A DNA stretch of 64,000 bases. Source: Parapedobacter pyrenivorans (GTDB taxonomy: Bacteria; Bacteroidota; Bacteroidia; Sphingobacteriales; Sphingobacteriaceae). The position numbers were made by a program, and so were the translations under genes. Position 1 is the stretch's first letter. Every line of letters begins with the position of its first letter. The notes under the pieces were generated by a model. That model was not told the DNA's origin and did no database searches. It worked only from the letters and a program-made list of their open reading frames with translations. Location: positions 640,646 to 704,645 of the forward strand of contig NZ_BMER01000002.1 in assembly GCF_014636865.1 (NCBI RefSeq), given 5' to 3'. Of this stretch, positions 61,606-64,000 are shown one piece after another.

Positions 61606-64000
61606 TTAACGGCCAGTCACTCGGATGATGGCGATTGCCCCCTTATGGGTTTGCCATTCACCATTGCCGCTGTTACGGATACGCAGGATATAATAGTACG
61701 TCCCCTCGGCAAGTGTACCTCCATCCCAATCGTTGTTATAGATGTTACTCTTATAGACCTGATTGCCCCACCTGTTGAGTACAATCATTTCCCTGCCTTG
61801 GTATTGCAACAGGTTCTTGATCACAAACAGGTCGTTCAGTCCATCGCCATTCGGCGTAAAGAGGTTCGGAATTTCCACCGTAGCGTCTACCGGAATTGGA
61901 TCCGTATCATCTTCATCGTCCGGATCTTCGGTATCCGGATCTTTGTCTGGCCCCCATACCGCAATTCCATTGGTAATGTTGCCCATGGCTGTCGCATTGA
62001 CATCCGCCGTGATGCGTACCACAATGGTCGCGCCTACACCGACTACGCCATTGGTCATAACCGTGGCGGCGTTACCACTGCCTGTTATGGTTGCCGCACC
62101 GGCGGTAACTTCATAGCCGGTAATAGTCACACCCATTCCGGGACGTTCCTCCAATGCGATCTCCTTACCTGCCTGGATTTCCAACGGACCGTTATTGGTA
62201 ATCGTTACCGTAAACGAGGTCGATTTACCTGCTTCAACGATCGGCTGATCGCCCACTTTCTCAATACTTAAGGTATAGGGAGCCACGACAGGAATCTCCG
62301 GCGTCTCAGTCTCGTCATCTTCTTCGTCGGTACCCGGGTTTTTATCCGGACCCCACACCGCAATTCCATTCGAAATGGTTTCGCCTACCGCTGCAGTTAC
62401 GTCAGCGGCTACCCGTACGGTAATCGTACCGTCTACCGCAACCGCTGCTGTCGTCGTCAAGCTCGCTGTATTGCCGGTTCCAACCACCGAGGCATTTCCT
62501 GAAGTCACTTCATAGCCGGTAATCGTGATGCCCGCGCTCGGACGTTCGCCGAGGCTGATGACTTCACCCGCCAATATGCGCGATGGACCATTATTCACTA
62601 CTGTCACCGTAAAGGTGGTGCTTGTGCCCGAAATTACCGTTTCCTGGTCGGCAACTTTCGTAATGCCCAGCGTGCGGTTCGGATCAACCGGTATTTCCGG
62701 CGTATCGTCCTCGTCGTCCGGATCATCCGTACCTGGATCTTTATCCGGGCTCCACACTGCGATACCGTTGGTAATGGTTCCTTCGGCATCACCGGCGATG
62801 TCGGCGGTGATCTTCAATGTAATGGTACCTCCGGCGGGGATAGCGGCGGTTGTATTCACGGTCGCCGTACTTCCCGTTCCGTCGGCCGTTGCATTCCCTG
62901 AAGTCACTTCATAGCCGGTAATGGTTACCCCCTCACCCGGCCGTTCCACCACCTGGATAGCCGATCCATTAGCTACCGACGACGGACCACTGTTGGTTAT
63001 CGTCACCGTAAAGGTGGTACTGGTACCTGCCTTCACACGGGCTTGGTCTGCTTCCTTGGTAATGCTCAGGGTATAATTCGGATCAACCGGTATTTCCGGC
63101 GTATCGTCTTCGTCGTCTGGATCATCTGTGCCCGGATCTTTATCAGGCCCCCAAACATCGATGCCGTTCGTAATCGTAGCCGGCGCATTTGCATCCACGC
63201 TCGCAGTTATACGCACCACGATCGTCGCGTCAACGGCGATCTCTCCGGTTGTGGTTAATGTCGCACTGTTACCCGTGCCGCTAATGGTTGCCACTCCTGA
63301 AACGACTTCATAACCGGTAATGGTTACACCCGTGCTCGGGCGTTCACCCAATTGGATGATTTCGCCAGTCTCGATCACTGACGGACCGTTATTGGTTACC
63401 GTCACCGTAAAAGTGGTATTGGTGCCCGCCTTAACGCGCGACTGATCAGCAACCTTGGTGATGCCCAGGTTCGATTCGCGGTCTACCGGAATATCCGGGG
63501 TATCGTCGCCATCATCCGGCGTATCGGTTTCTGGATCTTTATCCGGCCCCCATACATCGATGCCGTTGGCAACCGTAGCAGGAGCGTCAGCGTCCACATC
63601 AGCCGTTACGCTCAGCGTAATCGTACCACCTACGGGAATAACCGCGCTCGTAGTTACCGTGGCGCTGTTCGTACCGGTGGATGCAGCCGTACCATTACCG
63701 CTGGTCACTTCGTACCCCGTAATGGTTAGACCCGTGCTTGGACGCTCACCCAGGCTGATCACTTTGCCGCTGGCTATCGCAGATGGGCCGTCATTGGTCA
63801 CCGTTACCGTGAAGCTTGTGCTTCCTCCAGCAATTACCCGGGCATCATTCGCTACTTTGGTAATGCTCAAGTTCGACTCACGATCCACGGGGATATCCGG
63901 GGTATCGTCACCGTCATCCGGTGTGTCGGTATCCGGGTCTTTATCCGGCCCCCATACATCGATGCCGTTGGCAACCGTAGCAGGAGCGTCAGCATCTACA
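61606..64000 (-). CDS. Giant DUF11-repeat surface protein with type B (CHU_C) sorting domain, 5' end outside window
   Basis: At least 798 residues are visible; the frame is open to the right edge, and the GTG at 63888 is internal. Five complete tandem repeats of about 133 residues (about 399 bp), plus part of a sixth, each contain a DUF11 sandwich: SITKVANDARVIAGGSTSFT, VTNDGPSAIASGKVISLGER, TGYEVTSG. Each ends in an Asp-rich linker (GPDKDPETDTPDDGDDTPDI). The last 90 residues are a CHU_C / gliding C-terminal domain (IPNLFTPNGDGLNDLF, LNRWGNQVYKSNIYNNDWDG). The protein is probably exported by type IX secretion and stands out from the cell as an adhesin or sheath. Linkers may bind calcium. Confidence 0.9.
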   Translation of the reverse strand, partial: VDADAPATVANGIDVWGPDKDPDTDTPDDGDDTPDIPVDRESNLSITKVANDARVIAGGSTSFTVTVTNDGPSAIASGKVISLGERPSTGLTITGYEVTSGNGTAASTGTNSATVTTSAVIPVGGTITLSVTADVDADAPATVANGIDVWGPDKDPETDTPDDGDDTPDIPVDRESNLGITKVADQSRVKAGTNTTFTVTVTNNGPSVIETGEIIQLGERPSTGVTITGYEVVSGVATISGTGNSATLTTTGEIAVDATIVVRITASVDANAPATITNGIDVWGPDKDPGTDDPDDEDDTPEIPVDPNYTLSITKEADQARVKAGTSTTFTVTITNSGPSSVANGSAIQVVERPGEGVTITGYEVTSGNATADGTGSTATVNTTAAIPAGGTITLKITADIAGDAEGTITNGIAVWSPDKDPGTDDPDDEDDTPEIPVDPNRTLGITKVADQETVISGTSTTFTVTVVNNGPSRILAGEVISLGERPSAGITITGYEVTSGNASVVGTGNTASLTTTAAVAVDGTITVRVAADVTAAVGETISNGIAVWGPDKNPGTDEEDDETETPEIPVVAPYTLSIEKVGDQPIVEAGKSTSFTVTITNNGPLEIQAGKEIALEERPGMGVTITGYEVTAGAATITGSGNAATVMTNGVVGVGATIVVRITADVNATAMGNITNGIAVWGPDKDPDTEDPDDEDDTDPIPVDATVEIPNLFTPNGDGLNDLFVIKNLLQYQGREMIVLNRWGNQVYKSNIYNNDWDGGTLAEGTYYYILRIRNSGNGEWQTHKGAIAIIRVTGR
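61620..64000 (-). repeat. Tandem 399-bp coding repeats of the DUF11 protein
   Basis: Equivalent points (the codons for LSITK/LGITK) recur near 63860, 63460, 63060, 62660 and 62260, a period of about 399 bp. The two copies nearest the right edge are almost identical at DNA level in their linkers (the PDDGDDTPDIPVDRE segment), while copies nearer the C-terminus drift. This suggests recent array growth at the N-terminal side. Confidence 0.8.

Noticed and set aside
61417..62271. Plus-strand 284-codon ORF across PorP and DUF11 genes
   Set aside because: It crosses the ends of two real minus-strand genes and reads the DUF11 repeats backwards; its internal repeats only mirror that array.
61620..64000. 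CRISPR-like or satellite array
   Set aside because: The period is about 399 bp, a multiple of three within one open frame, and each unit codes for a DUF11 domain.

Overview
The window looks like the chromosome of a Bacteroidota bacterium, most likely a soil or plant-associated member of the Sphingobacteriaceae (Pedobacter/Parapedobacter-like). This is inferred from four SusC/SusD pairs, a FecI/FecR-type sigma pair, type IX secretion partners (PorP/SprF, OmpA-PD40 protein, a CHU_C-type C-terminal sorting domain), and promoters that fit the Bacteroidota -7 consensus TAnnTTTG. No rRNA, tRNA, CRISPR array or transposase was seen.

Region 1 (1-20,409) is a carbohydrate-utilisation locus, almost all on the minus strand. 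An ECF sigma factor and a FecR fragment sit at the left edge and probably serve genes outside the window. To their right are a DUF1080 hydrolase, SusD, SusC, a GH172 (DUF2961) enzyme, a five-bladed propeller glycosidase, and an operon of SDR dehydrogenase, two xylose-isomerase-like TIM barrels and an ExuT-like MFS importer. Two divergent paralogous AraC regulators come next. A last operon encodes an aldehyde dehydrogenase of the alpha-ketoglutarate-semialdehyde type, a UxaA-family acid-sugar dehydratase and a KdaD-like FAH-family enzyme. Together these describe uptake of an oligosaccharide and non-phosphorylative oxidation of an acid sugar towards 2-oxoglutarate. Four 38-bp two-half-site operators, at 20-21 bp from a -7 box, tie the glycosidases, the SDR operon and one AraC gene into a single regulon.

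Region 2 (20,625-41,334) is a second polysaccharide locus. On the minus strand it has two tandem SusC/SusD pairs (one SusD carries an inserted beta-rich domain), a DUF1735 + double F5/8 type C lipoprotein, a terminator, a small orphan ORF, a Tat-exported DUF4832 protein and a GH78 alpha-L-rhamnosidase. On the plus strand it has a propeller glycosidase lipoprotein and a GH71/GH99-like protein. A symmetric divergent promoter region lies between the two arms.

Region 3 (41,351-56,936) is a ribose/nucleoside/ADP-ribose scavenging regulon. One operon encodes a DUF6807-PVC-type cytochrome fusion, a secreted ADP-ribosylglycohydrolase-fold protein, SusC, SusD and a lipoprotein nucleoside hydrolase. 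A second operon encodes ribokinase, a GRP/RbsU-like sugar transporter and a second secreted ADP-ribosylglycohydrolase paralogue. The two operons start at almost identical 55-bp promoter/operator modules (46 of 55 positions match).

Region 4 (57,091-64,000) has an unrecognised helical-repeat protein on the plus strand, then a minus-strand type IX secretion cluster: OmpA/PD40/TPR protein, PorP/SprF-family protein, and the C-terminal part of a giant surface protein built of DUF11 repeats that runs off the right edge.
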